NCBI GenBank assembly: GCA_033875255.1
Contig: JAWZSN010000017.1
Span: forward strand, 1 to 64,000
Direction: 5' to 3'
Length of the DNA: 64,000 bases
Source of the DNA: Marinimicrococcus sp033875255
GTDB lineage: Bacteria; Pseudomonadota; Alphaproteobacteria; Geminicoccales; Geminicoccaceae
Notes under the pieces: model-generated
Databases searched by the model: none
What the model was told of the DNA's origin: nothing
The model's input: only the letters and a program-made list of their open reading frames with translations
Position numbers and translations under genes: made by a program
Part shown: one piece after another, positions 8,431 to 17,497 of the stretch
How the letters are laid out: the number at the start of each line of letters is the position of its first letter
Numbering within the stretch: position 1 is the stretch's first letter

Positions 8431-8934
8431 TCAGCGCCGCGGCTGCGCGGGGACGCGGACGGCGGCACTCTCCTTGAGCTCCTCCATGACCACCAGTGTC
8501 TTCGAGTTGCGCACGCCGGGCAGCTTCTCGACGATCTGGCCCAAAAGCTCGCGATACTCGTTCATGTCGGCGATGCGCGCCTTGATGAGATAGTCGAAAT
8601 CGCCCGAGACCAGGTGACACTCCATGATCTGCGGCACCTTGCCGATGGCGCGCTTGAACTCGGCGAAGATGTCGGGCGAGGTGTAGGTGAGGCTCAGCTC
8701 GACGAACACCAGCAGGCTGCCTTCAAGCTGGTGCGGATCAAGATCGGCGCGGTAGCCGCGGATCACCCCCGCCTGCTCGAGCCGGCGGACCCGCTCGAGG
8801 CAGGGCGAGGTGGTGAGCCCCACCCTGGGGGCGAGCTCGGTGAACGACATGCGGCCATCCGCCTGCAGCTCGCGCAGGATCTTGAGGTCGATCGAATCAA
8901 GCTTGATATTCCGGTACTTAGCGGAACGTGCCAT
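8431..8934 (-). CDS. Lrp/AsnC family transcriptional regulator
   Basis: This 167-residue protein has an N-terminal winged helix (LDSIDLKILRELQADGRMSFTELAPRVGLTTSPCLERVRRLEQAGVI, residues about 12-60) and a C-terminal RAM ligand-binding domain containing VSGDFDYLIKARIADMNEY. It is divergent from the D-amino acid dehydrogenase gene with a 129-base intergenic region. This matches the known pattern of an Lrp-type activator beside dadA, so it probably senses an amino acid such as alanine and controls that gene. The last 15 residues are a short polar tail. Confidence 0.9.
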   Translation of the reverse strand: MARSAKYRNIKLDSIDLKILRELQADGRMSFTELAPRVGLTTSPCLERVRRLEQAGVIRGYRADLDPHQLEGSLLVFVELSLTYTSPDIFAEFKRAIGKVPQIMECHLVSGDFDYLIKARIADMNEYRELLGQIVEKLPGVRNSKTLVVMEELKESAAVRVPAQPRR

Positions 8935-9063
8935 AGTTTTCCCTGCAACATCGCCCTATTCCCACAGTTTTCACCGGAGATAAGCGAAGAACGCAAAGAA
9001 ATTTTGCGCGTCCTGCATAGAATCCCTCCCGAGCGAAGAAGCCATCCGGTCGGGAGGATGCAC

Positions 9064-10326
9064 ATGCGGGTCGTGGTTCTGGGCAGCGGTGTGGTCGGCG
9101 TCACCTCCGCGCATTATCTGGCGCAGGCCGGGCACGAGGTGACGGTGCTGGACCGCCAGCAAGGTCCGGGGCTGGAGACCAGCTTCGCCAATGCCGGCCA
9201 GGTCTCGCCGGGCTATTCGGCCCCCTGGGCGGCGCCGGGCATTCCGCTCAAGGCCCTCAAGTGGCAGTTCACCAAGCACCGTCCGCTGGTTCTGCATCCG
9301 CGGCTCGACACGGCCCTTTGGGGCTGGAGCCTGCAGATGTTGCGCAATTGCACGGCCGAGCGCTACGAGCGCAACAAGGCGCGGATGGTGCCGCTGGCCG
9401 AGTACAGCCGCGATCTGCTGCGCGCCCTGCGCGACGAGGCGGGTATCGCCTATGACGAGCGCGCGCGCGGCACGCTGCAGCTCTTTCGCACGCAAAAGCA
9501 GCTCGACGGCACGGCGCAGGACATCGCCGTGCTGAAGCGCTACGGCGTCTCCTACGAGCTGCTCGACACCGCAGGCTGCGTTGCCGCCGAGCCGGCGCTG
9601 GCCCGTGTCAGCGGCAAGATCGTGGGCGGCCTCAGGCTGCCCGGCGACGAGACCGGCGACTGCTTCAAGTTCACCCAGAACCTCGAGGCGCTGTGCCGCG
9701 AGCGCGGCGTGGCGTTCCGCTACGGCACCACGGTGCGCGGCCTGGTGACCGGGGGCGGCGCGGTGACCGGTGTGGAGACCGACAAGGGCACCGTTCACGC
9801 CGACGCGGTGGTGGTGGCGCTGGGCAGCTACTCGCCGCTCCTGCTGCGCCAGATGGACATCGACCTGCCGGTCTACCCGGTGAAGGGCTACTCGCTCAGC
9901 GTGCCGATCACCAGCGAGGCCGGGGCGCCCGAATCCACCGTCATGGACGAGACCCACAAGGTGGCGATCACCCGGCTGGGCGACCGGATCCGGGTGGGCG
10001 GCATGGCCGAGCTGGCGGGCTACGATCTCTCCCCCGACCCCCAGCGCCGGGCCACCCTCGAGCATGTGGTGGGCGACCTCTTCCCGCACGGCGGCGACGC
10101 GGCAAAAGGCAGCTTTTGGTGCGGCCTCCGGCCGATGACCCCCGACGGCCCGCCGGTGATCGGCGGCACCCGCTACAAGGGCCTGTTCCTCAACACCGGC
10201 CACGGCACGCTGGGCTGGACCATGAGCTGCGGCTCGGCGCGGGTGCTGGCCGACCTGGTCTCCGGCCGCAAGCCTGAGATCGAGGCGGGCGATCTCGCCA
10301 TCGACCGCTACAGGCAGGCCGCCTGA
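9064..10326 (+). CDS. dadA: D-amino acid dehydrogenase small subunit (DadA)
   Basis: This 420-residue FAD enzyme oxidatively deaminates D-amino acids, passing electrons to the respiratory chain at the inner membrane. It starts with the dinucleotide-binding motif VVVLGSGVVGVTSAHYLA and continues with DRQQGPGLETSFANAGQVSPGYSAPWAAPG, typical of DadA. Near the end, WCGLRPMTPDGPPVIGG and NTGHGTLGWTMSCGSA are the FAD-contacting blocks. Length is close to E. coli DadA (432). The ATG lies after CGGGAGG. It is divergent from the Lrp gene and followed by a strong hairpin. Confidence 0.93.
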   Translation: MRVVVLGSGVVGVTSAHYLAQAGHEVTVLDRQQGPGLETSFANAGQVSPGYSAPWAAPGIPLKALKWQFTKHRPLVLHPRLDTALWGWSLQMLRNCTAERYERNKARMVPLAEYSRDLLRALRDEAGIAYDERARGTLQLFRTQKQLDGTAQDIAVLKRYGVSYELLDTAGCVAAEPALARVSGKIVGGLRLPGDETGDCFKFTQNLEALCRERGVAFRYGTTVRGLVTGGGAVTGVETDKGTVHADAVVVALGSYSPLLLRQMDIDLPVYPVKGYSLSVPITSEAGAPESTVMDETHKVAITRLGDRIRVGGMAELAGYDLSPDPQRRATLEHVVGDLFPHGGDAAKGSFWCGLRPMTPDGPPVIGGTRYKGLFLNTGHGTLGWTMSCGSARVLADLVSGRKPEIEAGDLAIDRYRQAA

Positions 10327-10340
10327 TCCTGTTCCCCCCA

Positions 10341-10366
10341 GCCCGGGCCCTCCCCCGGCCCGGGCG
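10341..10366 (+). terminator. Hairpin after dadA
   Basis: GCCCGGGCC and GGCCCGGGC form a perfect 9-bp stem around a 7-base loop, 14 bases after the dadA stop. A pyrimidine-rich but not pure-T tract follows (GCTCCTTCCTCGTCC). It probably ends dadA transcription and may also separate it from the convergent small gene. Confidence 0.6.
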
Positions 10367-10389
10367 CTCCTTCCTCGTCCTCTCCCGGC

Positions 10390-10620
10390 TCAAAAGGTCC
10401 GCGTGCGCGCCAGCCGCGCCGCGGCCTTCTCGCAGGCTGCCGTCTCGGCGGCCTCCCGCGTCGTTCCCTCGGCCCGGGCGATCACCGCACCGGGATCGAC
10501 ATTGTCGACCTCGCAGCGCCAGCGCTCAGCGAGCCGCCACGAGCTGATCCGCACCGGCCAGCCCGACAGCTCGGCCTGCCGGCTCTGGTACCCTTCCGCA
10601 CGTCCACCTGCCATTGCCAT
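10390..10620 (-). CDS. Small protein of unknown function
   Basis: The frame encodes 76 residues and starts at an ATG three bases after the sulfurtransferase stop, so it is probably the second gene of that operon. It has no signal peptide or membrane segment. The middle (RISSWRLAERWRCEVDNVDPGAVIARAEG) and the C-terminal EAAETAACEKAAARLARTR suggest a beta-strand part followed by a helix. I do not recognise the family. Spacing and codon use support it as a real gene. Confidence 0.6.
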   Translation of the reverse strand: MAMAGGRAEGYQSRQAELSGWPVRISSWRLAERWRCEVDNVDPGAVIARAEGTTREAAETAACEKAAARLARTRTF

Positions 10621-10623
10621 GCC

Positions 10624-11463
<840 letters not shown>

Positions 11464-11550
11464 GATCTCCCTCCTCCTCGCGGGCCGGGCGCGGACACGC
11501 CACGGCCTTCGGCAGCATAGCATGCCGGCGCCGGTCAGCGGGAGGCAGAG

Positions 11551-13707
11551 CTACTCGACATAATAGGGCGCCAGGCGGAGCTGGGCCGAGGCCGTATCGC
11601 CATAGCCGTAGCGGGCGTGCCGGCGCAGGTCGACCTGGCTCAGCACGGTGCCGCAGATGCGCCCGGCAAGCTCGCCCTGGCCGGGCAGGCAGTCGCGTAC
11701 CAGGCTGCGCGGCGTCTTCTGCCAGCGCACCACCAGCAGCACCTGGTCGGCATGGGGCGCAAGCTGGCGCGCATCGGCCACCGCCAGCAACGGCGCGCTG
11801 TCGACGAGCACGAGATCGTAGGCCTGCCGGGCTGCAGCGAGAAGGCGACCGATCCCCTGCTCGCCGAGCAGCCGGGTCGACTGCTCCATGCGCCGGCTGC
11901 CGGGCAGCAAGGTGAGCCCACTACCGGGATCAGTGCGCAGGACACCAGCGAGGTCGGCCTCGCCGCGCAGGAACTCGGCAAGACCGGCGCGCATGCGCTC
12001 GCCCAGGATCTCGTGAACCCGCGGACGGCGCAGGTCGGCGTCGATCAGGAGGGTCCGCAGCCCTTCCGCGGCGGCCACCCTTCCCAGCGCCAAAGCGAGG
12101 CTGGTCTTGCCTTCCCCCGGCAGGCAGGAGGTCACGAGCAGGACCTTGCCGCCGGTCTGCGGCCGCTCGGCGAGGAGGCCGGCCAGCATGCTCCGCAGGC
12201 TCTCTGCCGCGCGGCCGCGCGGCTTCTCCGCCACGAGCCCGGCCAGCGCGGTGGCACTGCGCGCGCCTGGCAAACGCGGCACCAGGGCGAGGTTGCGCAG
12301 CCCCAGAGCCTCGCCCACGTCGGTCTCGGTGCGAAAGCCACGGTCGGCGAGCTCGGCCAGATAGACCGCCACCAGCGCCACCACCAGCGAGACCAGCAGC
12401 GAGACCGTGAGCACCAGCCGCGGCTTGGGAAAGGCGGGTGAGGTCGGCGGCACCGCTTCGGAGATCACCCTTGCGTCGGGACGCTGCGCCCCCTCTCCGA
12501 CGCTCCCGGCGTCGAGCCGGGCGAGGTAGCTCTCGTAAAGCCGCCGGTCCAGCGCCAGCTGCTCCTCGAGCATTCCTACCTGCTCGCCCGCCTGCTCGCG
12601 CTCGCGGGCCTGCCGACGCAGCCGCTCGAGCTCGGCGGCGATGGTCCGCTCCTTGATCCGGGCGAGCCCGACCGTGCCGGCGAACTCGTCGACCAGCCGC
12701 CGCTGCTCGCCGGCAATGCGTGCCTGCAGCTCGTTCTTCTCGCGGCGCAGATCGAGGATCCGCGGGTGCCGCTCGCCATACTGCGCGGCGAGCTCGGCCT
12801 CGCGCCTCAACAGCTGGGCCTCGAGCATCTGCAGGTTCTGCAGCAGGGTCGAGGCGCCGCCCTCCTCGAAGGCGATGCCGAGCTCGCCCTTGCGGAGAAG
12901 CTGGCGCAGCCGGGCGAGCCTGGCCTCGCCGGCGGTCCGCTCGACGGTGGCAGCCACCAGCTCGCGGCCGAGCTGGGCGATCTGGCTCTGGGTCTCGCCA
13001 CTGCCGGGTGCGCCAGGATCGGAAGCGGCGCCGCGCCGCCGGGCAAGCTCGAGCTGCGCCTCCTCGAGCCGCGCCTTGAGGCCGGCCAGCCGCTCGCCGA
13101 TCCGCTCGGCGCTGTGCCGGGCCGCCTCGTACTTGACGGCGAGCTGGCCGACGATCCAGCGCTCGGCCACGGCGTTGGCGACAAGCGCCGCCTTGTCGGG
13201 ATCGGCCGAGGCGAAAGCGACGGCGATGACGTAGGTCTTGCCTTCGCGGCTGACCTCGAGGCGCTCGAGGAAGCCGTCGATGTGGCGCACTGCCGGATCG
13301 CTCCCTCCGCCTCCCGGCCGCGGCGGCGCCAGGAGGGTCCAGGCTGCGCGCAACGGCGCCAGCAGCCCGGCCACGAAGCCCGGAGCCGCGCCGAGCAGCT
13401 CGGGGTCCTCCTCGAGCCCGAGCGAGCTCACCACCTCCCGGGCGAGGCTGCGCGAGGAGAGCACCTGGACCTGGCTGTCGATGGCTGCGCTGTCGATTGC
13501 CGCGCCGAGACCCGCCCCCTCGCCTGCCGCCGGCTCGATGAGCAGCAGCGTGCGCGCCACGTAGGTCCGCGGAAAGAGGCTGGCGAAGGCGCTGCTGCCG
13601 CCGATGCCGACAGCCAGGATCACCGCGATCAGGAGCTTGCGCCGCCATGTCACGAGGAGGAGGTCGAGCAGCGAGAGCTCGCGGCTGCGTGGCGTGGCAC
13701 CGCTCAT
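11551..13707 (-). CDS. Polysaccharide co-polymerase / tyrosine autokinase (GumC-Wzc type)
   Basis: This 718-residue inner-membrane protein has a Wzz domain with two membrane helices (near LLIAVILAVGIGGSS and LVLTVSLLVSLVVALVAVYL). A long periplasmic coiled coil lies between them. A cytoplasmic BY-kinase domain follows, with Walker A SCLPGEGKTSLALAL, Walker A-prime LLIDADLRRP and Walker B LVLVDSAPLLAVAD. Tyrosines near the end (RYGYGD, PYYVE) are likely autophosphorylation sites. Such proteins control chain length and export of capsule or exopolysaccharide. I chose the ATG at MSGATPRS, preceded by GGAGGTG at good spacing, over the GTG four codons upstream. No polysaccharide synthesis genes lie nearby. 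Confidence 0.88.
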   Translation of the reverse strand: MSGATPRSRELSLLDLLLVTWRRKLLIAVILAVGIGGSSAFASLFPRTYVARTLLLIEPAAGEGAGLGAAIDSAAIDSQVQVLSSRSLAREVVSSLGLEEDPELLGAAPGFVAGLLAPLRAAWTLLAPPRPGGGGSDPAVRHIDGFLERLEVSREGKTYVIAVAFASADPDKAALVANAVAERWIVGQLAVKYEAARHSAERIGERLAGLKARLEEAQLELARRRGAASDPGAPGSGETQSQIAQLGRELVAATVERTAGEARLARLRQLLRKGELGIAFEEGGASTLLQNLQMLEAQLLRREAELAAQYGERHPRILDLRREKNELQARIAGEQRRLVDEFAGTVGLARIKERTIAAELERLRRQAREREQAGEQVGMLEEQLALDRRLYESYLARLDAGSVGEGAQRPDARVISEAVPPTSPAFPKPRLVLTVSLLVSLVVALVAVYLAELADRGFRTETDVGEALGLRNLALVPRLPGARSATALAGLVAEKPRGRAAESLRSMLAGLLAERPQTGGKVLLVTSCLPGEGKTSLALALGRVAAAEGLRTLLIDADLRRPRVHEILGERMRAGLAEFLRGEADLAGVLRTDPGSGLTLLPGSRRMEQSTRLLGEQGIGRLLAAARQAYDLVLVDSAPLLAVADARQLAPHADQVLLVVRWQKTPRSLVRDCLPGQGELAGRICGTVLSQVDLRRHARYGYGDTASAQLRLAPYYVE

Positions 13708-13796
13708 GCTGCCTTTCACCTCCCATAACCTGAGCGACAGTTCTTGCGAATTTTATATACTATGGGTAGCGCATCGCCCAACTCTTTCGGCAAGCC

Positions 13797-15851
13797 TCAG
13801 CGGCCGGCCCACGGCCACCCGGCGCGGTCGCCGGCAACGGTGGAGATCCGCACCCGGCCACCTTCGGTGGACACTGCCAGTCCCTGGGAGAGATAGAGGG
13901 CACGGCCGTCGACGACCTGCGGCCCGCTGCACGGCACCGGGCGGAATCGGGCGATCACCAGATCTACCCGCGCGCAATCCTCGAGCACCGCGTCCGGTCG
14001 CCGCGCCAGCAGGATGCGCACGCCGGCGCTCTCCACCAGGCAGCCGGCCTCGTCGCAGGTGGCACCGTCCCCCGCGGCACGCGCCGCCGCCGGCTCGAGC
14101 AGGCGCGGCGCCGCCCCGGCGGCGCGCTGCCAGTCGTCGAGCAGCGAGCGGTCGCGATGCCAGACCAGTGCTGCGATGCCGCCTCTCGGATCGCGCAGGG
14201 CCGCCATGTCGAGCATAGGATCGAGCATCAGCGCCGGCGGGCGGGCGGCAACGGCGAGCAGGGCCGCGACGAGGCACGGGGCGAGGCCGAGCCAGCGCCA
14301 GGACTTCCGCCACAAGCAGACCCACAGGCCGCCGGCCACGAACAGCAGGAGGGCGGCAAGGGGCCATTGCGGAACCGCGACGGCGGCACCGGGCAGGGCC
14401 GCCACCCCGTGCGCGGTCTGCAGCACGAGCTCGACGCCCCGGACCATCAGCAGCAGGACCGGCTGCTCGAGGCCGAGCGGCATGAGGGCCACTGCGAGCA
14501 GGGCCGCGGGCATCACCCAGAACGAGGTGACCGGCACGGCAACCAGGTTGGCGAGCACGCCGAAGGTCGAGATGGTCTGGAAGTGATAGGCGGTGAAGGG
14601 CGCGGTGGCGGCGCTGGCGACCAGGGTCGTTGCGAGCACGCCCAGCAGATAGCGCAGGGCGCGCATCGCCAGGGAATGGCGGCCGCCGAGGCGGCTGCCC
14701 AGCCCGCTTTCATAGGCGGCGATGAGGGCCAGGACGGCCGCGAAGGAGAGCTGGAAGGAGGCCCCGGCGAGGCTTTCCGGACGCAGCAGCAGGACCAGCA
14801 TGGCAGCCGCCGCGAGCAGGCGCATGGAGAACGGGTTGCGGTCGGCCAGCACCGCCAGGAGGGCCACCATGATCATCGCCCAGGAGCGCTGGGTCGGCAC
14901 GGTGGCGCCGGAGAGCAGCAGGTAGAAGCTCGCCCCGGCCATGGCGGCGAGGGCGGCGGGCTTTCTGGCCGGCACGCGCAGCACCAAAGGCGGCATCAGT
15001 GACAGGGTCCAGCGGAAGAACAGGAAAAGCGTGCCGGCCACCAGCGCCATGTGCAGACCGGAGATCGACAGCAGGTGGGCCAGGCCCGAGCGCTGCATGG
15101 CGGTCCAGGTGGCCTCGCCGATTCCCGCCCGCATGCCGGTGATCAGCGCCGCGGCCACAGCGCCGTCCTCGCCGGGCGCCACGGCGGTTACCCGTCGGGC
15201 GATGGCGGCACGCAGCCACGCCACCGCATCGCCGCTGCGCGCCTCGCCGCGGCCGATGCGCTCCGGCGTGCCGTAGGCGAAACCCACGGCCCCCAGGCTC
15301 TCGAACCAGGCGTGCCGCCCATAGTCGAAGGCGCCCGGCACGCCCGGCGGGCGCGGCGGATAGAGCCGGGCACGCAGCCGCACCAGATCGCCCGGCACGA
15401 GATCCTCCGCACCGGTGCGCACCGTCACCCGCAGACGCCGCGGGGTATCCTCGGCGGCGAGCCGCTCGATATGCGCCTGGTCGAGGATAAGCCGGGCGCC
15501 GGGCGGGCGCAGCTCGACCGCCGCGACCCTTGCCTCCAGCGCATGGGTGCCCTCGCGGGTGATCACTGGTGCGGCCACGCTCGCCACCCGCCAGCCGGCG
15601 GCGGCGAGGCCCGCGAGCACGCTCGCCAGCGCCAAAAGGGCAAGGGCGGCGCCCGGCCGCCAGCCACGCAGCCGCAGGCCGGCCGCCAGCAGGGCCAGCG
15701 CCGCCACCGCGCAGGCTGCAGCCAGCACCGCCGAGGCCGGCGCAGGAGCGGCGAAGTAGAAGCCGATGCCGGTGCCGAAGCCCACCGGAACCCACAAGAC
15801 CCAGCGGTCGGACTCGGCCAGGAACAGCGCGCGCAGCCGCTCGATCACCAT
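13797..15851 (-). CDS. comEC: ComEC/Rec2 family DNA-uptake channel protein
   Basis: This 684-residue polytopic protein begins with two hydrophobic helices and a DUF4131-type soluble domain (residues about 90-200). The Competence domain follows (SGLAHLLSISGLHMALVAGTLF and about eight further helices). The C-terminal metallo-beta-lactamase-like part is only about 130 residues long and lacks the HxHxDH zinc motif, as in many alphaproteobacterial ComEC proteins. ComEC carries single-stranded DNA across the inner membrane during transformation. The start MVIERLRALF is chosen because upstream codons run into the gltX promoter region. Confidence 0.88.
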   Translation of the reverse strand: MVIERLRALFLAESDRWVLWVPVGFGTGIGFYFAAPAPASAVLAAACAVAALALLAAGLRLRGWRPGAALALLALASVLAGLAAAGWRVASVAAPVITREGTHALEARVAAVELRPPGARLILDQAHIERLAAEDTPRRLRVTVRTGAEDLVPGDLVRLRARLYPPRPPGVPGAFDYGRHAWFESLGAVGFAYGTPERIGRGEARSGDAVAWLRAAIARRVTAVAPGEDGAVAAALITGMRAGIGEATWTAMQRSGLAHLLSISGLHMALVAGTLFLFFRWTLSLMPPLVLRVPARKPAALAAMAGASFYLLLSGATVPTQRSWAMIMVALLAVLADRNPFSMRLLAAAAMLVLLLRPESLAGASFQLSFAAVLALIAAYESGLGSRLGGRHSLAMRALRYLLGVLATTLVASAATAPFTAYHFQTISTFGVLANLVAVPVTSFWVMPAALLAVALMPLGLEQPVLLLMVRGVELVLQTAHGVAALPGAAVAVPQWPLAALLLFVAGGLWVCLWRKSWRWLGLAPCLVAALLAVAARPPALMLDPMLDMAALRDPRGGIAALVWHRDRSLLDDWQRAAGAAPRLLEPAAARAAGDGATCDEAGCLVESAGVRILLARRPDAVLEDCARVDLVIARFRPVPCSGPQVVDGRALYLSQGLAVSTEGGRVRISTVAGDRAGWPWAGR

Positions 15852-15990
15852 GCCCGGCCGACATGGCAGCCACCCGCGGGAACCGCCGGAACCGGCGGTG
15901 GGGCAAGGGACATCGGGCTGCACGCCTGGGCAAAACCGTGTTATGGACCGCCGACTTTCTTTCTCACCCGAAATCCGGGCGACTTCAACC

Positions 15991-17415
15991 ATGACCGTTG
16001 TCGTTAGGTTCGCGCCCTCGCCTACCGGTTACCTCCACATCGGCGGCGCGCGCACCGCACTCTTCAACTGGCTGTTCGCCCGCCACCATGGCGGCCGCTT
16101 CCTGCTGCGCATCGAGGACACCGACCGGCAGCGCTCCACGAAGGAGGCGATCGAGGCGATCCACGAGGGGCTGAGCTGGCTCGGCCTCGAGTCGGACGCC
16201 GAGCCGGTGTTCCAGTCGGCCCGCGCCGCCCGCCATGTCGAGGTGGCCGAGCAGCTCCTGGCGAAGGGCCGCGCCTATCGCTGCTATGCGAGCCAGGAAG
16301 AGCTGGAGGAGATGCGGGCCACGGCGCGCGCCGAGGGCCGACCGATGCGCTATGACGGGCGCTGGCGGGATCGTGATCCCGCCCTGGCGCCGGCCGGAGT
16401 CAAGCCCGTGGTGCGCCTCAAGGCGCCGCAGGACGGCGAGACGGTCATCGAGGACCTGGTCCAGGGCGAGGTGCGGGTCGCCAACGCGCAGCTCGACGAC
16501 ATGGTGCTGCTGCGCTCCGACGGCACGCCCACCTACATGCATTCGGTGGTGGTCGACGACATCGACATGGGCATCACCCACGTCATTCGCGGCGACGACC
16601 ACCTCACCAACGCGTTCCGCCAGACCCAGCTCTACCGGGCGATCGGCGTCGAGCCGCCGAAGTTCGCGCACATCCCGCTGATCCACGGGCCCGACGGCGC
16701 CAAGCTCTCCAAGCGGCACGGTGCCTTGAGCGTCACCGAATACCGCGATATGGGCTTTCTGCCCGAAGCGGTGCGCAACTATCTGCTGCGGCTCGGCTGG
16801 TCGCACGGCGATGCCGAGATCGTGCCCACCGCCCAGGCGATCGAGTGGTTCGACCTCGACGGCGTCGGCCGCTCGGCCTCGCGCTTCGACATGACCCGGC
16901 TCACCAGCCTCAACGCGCACTATCTGCGCGAGCAGGACGACGCCTCGCTGGCGGCGCTGATCCGCCCGTGGCTCGAGAAGGACGGCGGATGCCTGGACGA
17001 GGCCGCGGCGGCGCGCCTTGCCGCCGGCATGGCGGGCCTCAAGCAGCGCGCCCGTACCCTCGTCGAGCTGGCTTCGAGCGCCATGTTCTATGTGCACGCG
17101 CGGCCATTGCCGCTACACGCCAAGGCAGCGGCCATGCTCGACGAGCGGGCCCGGGCGCTGCTGGCGGCGCTAGGCAGGCGGCTGACCGAGGCCGGCCCGT
17201 GGGAAGAGGCGGCTCTCGAGCAGGTGTGCCGGGCGGTGGCCGAGGAGCAGGGCGTGGGCTTCGGCAAGCTGGCGCAGCCGATGCGCGCTGCACTCACCGG
17301 CACGACCGTCTCGCCGGGACTGTTCGAGGTGATGTGCGTGCTCGGCCGCGAGGAGGTGCTGGGCCGCTTCGAGGACGCGGCGGAGGGACGCAACCCGGCC
17401 GCTTCCGTCGATTGA
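15991..17415 (+). CDS. gltX: Glutamyl-tRNA synthetase
   Basis: This 474-residue class I synthetase charges tRNA-Glu. It has the HIGH-type motif in RFAPSPTGYLHIGGARTALFNWLFA and the KMSKS-type motif in GPDGAKLSKRHGALSV. IEDTDRQRS and the helical anticodon-binding C-terminus are also present. The start MTVVVRFAPSPTG is standard. The gene is divergent from comEC and directly upstream of gltA, whose minus-35 box overlaps this stop codon. The window also carries two tRNA-Glu(CTC) genes, a substrate of this enzyme. Confidence 0.96.
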   Translation: MTVVVRFAPSPTGYLHIGGARTALFNWLFARHHGGRFLLRIEDTDRQRSTKEAIEAIHEGLSWLGLESDAEPVFQSARAARHVEVAEQLLAKGRAYRCYASQEELEEMRATARAEGRPMRYDGRWRDRDPALAPAGVKPVVRLKAPQDGETVIEDLVQGEVRVANAQLDDMVLLRSDGTPTYMHSVVVDDIDMGITHVIRGDDHLTNAFRQTQLYRAIGVEPPKFAHIPLIHGPDGAKLSKRHGALSVTEYRDMGFLPEAVRNYLLRLGWSHGDAEIVPTAQAIEWFDLDGVGRSASRFDMTRLTSLNAHYLREQDDASLAALIRPWLEKDGGCLDEAAAARLAAGMAGLKQRARTLVELASSAMFYVHARPLPLHAKAAAMLDERARALLAALGRRLTEAGPWEEAALEQVCRAVAEEQGVGFGKLAQPMRAALTGTTVSPGLFEVMCVLGREEVLGRFEDAAEGRNPAASVD

Positions 17416-17440
17416 AGGGCACCCGGCACAAGATTATATT
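17412..17440 (+). promoter_or_regulatory. Sigma-70-type promoter of gltA
   Basis: TTGAAG (17412-17417) and TATATT (17435-17440) are separated by exactly 17 bases, a near-consensus housekeeping promoter. It lies about 58 bases upstream of the gltA start, and its minus-35 box overlaps the gltX stop. gltA can therefore be transcribed independently of gltX. Confidence 0.7.
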
Positions 17441-17497
17441 GCGCTGCACACAGGATGCTGCAGCGGCGAACAAACGACACAAGGCAGGAGGATGCGG

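Noticed and set aside
11551..13707. Antisense frames opposite the Wzz/kinase gene (12766-13728)
   Set aside because: The minus-strand gene has complete Walker motifs and a good ribosome-binding site; the plus-strand frame has neither.
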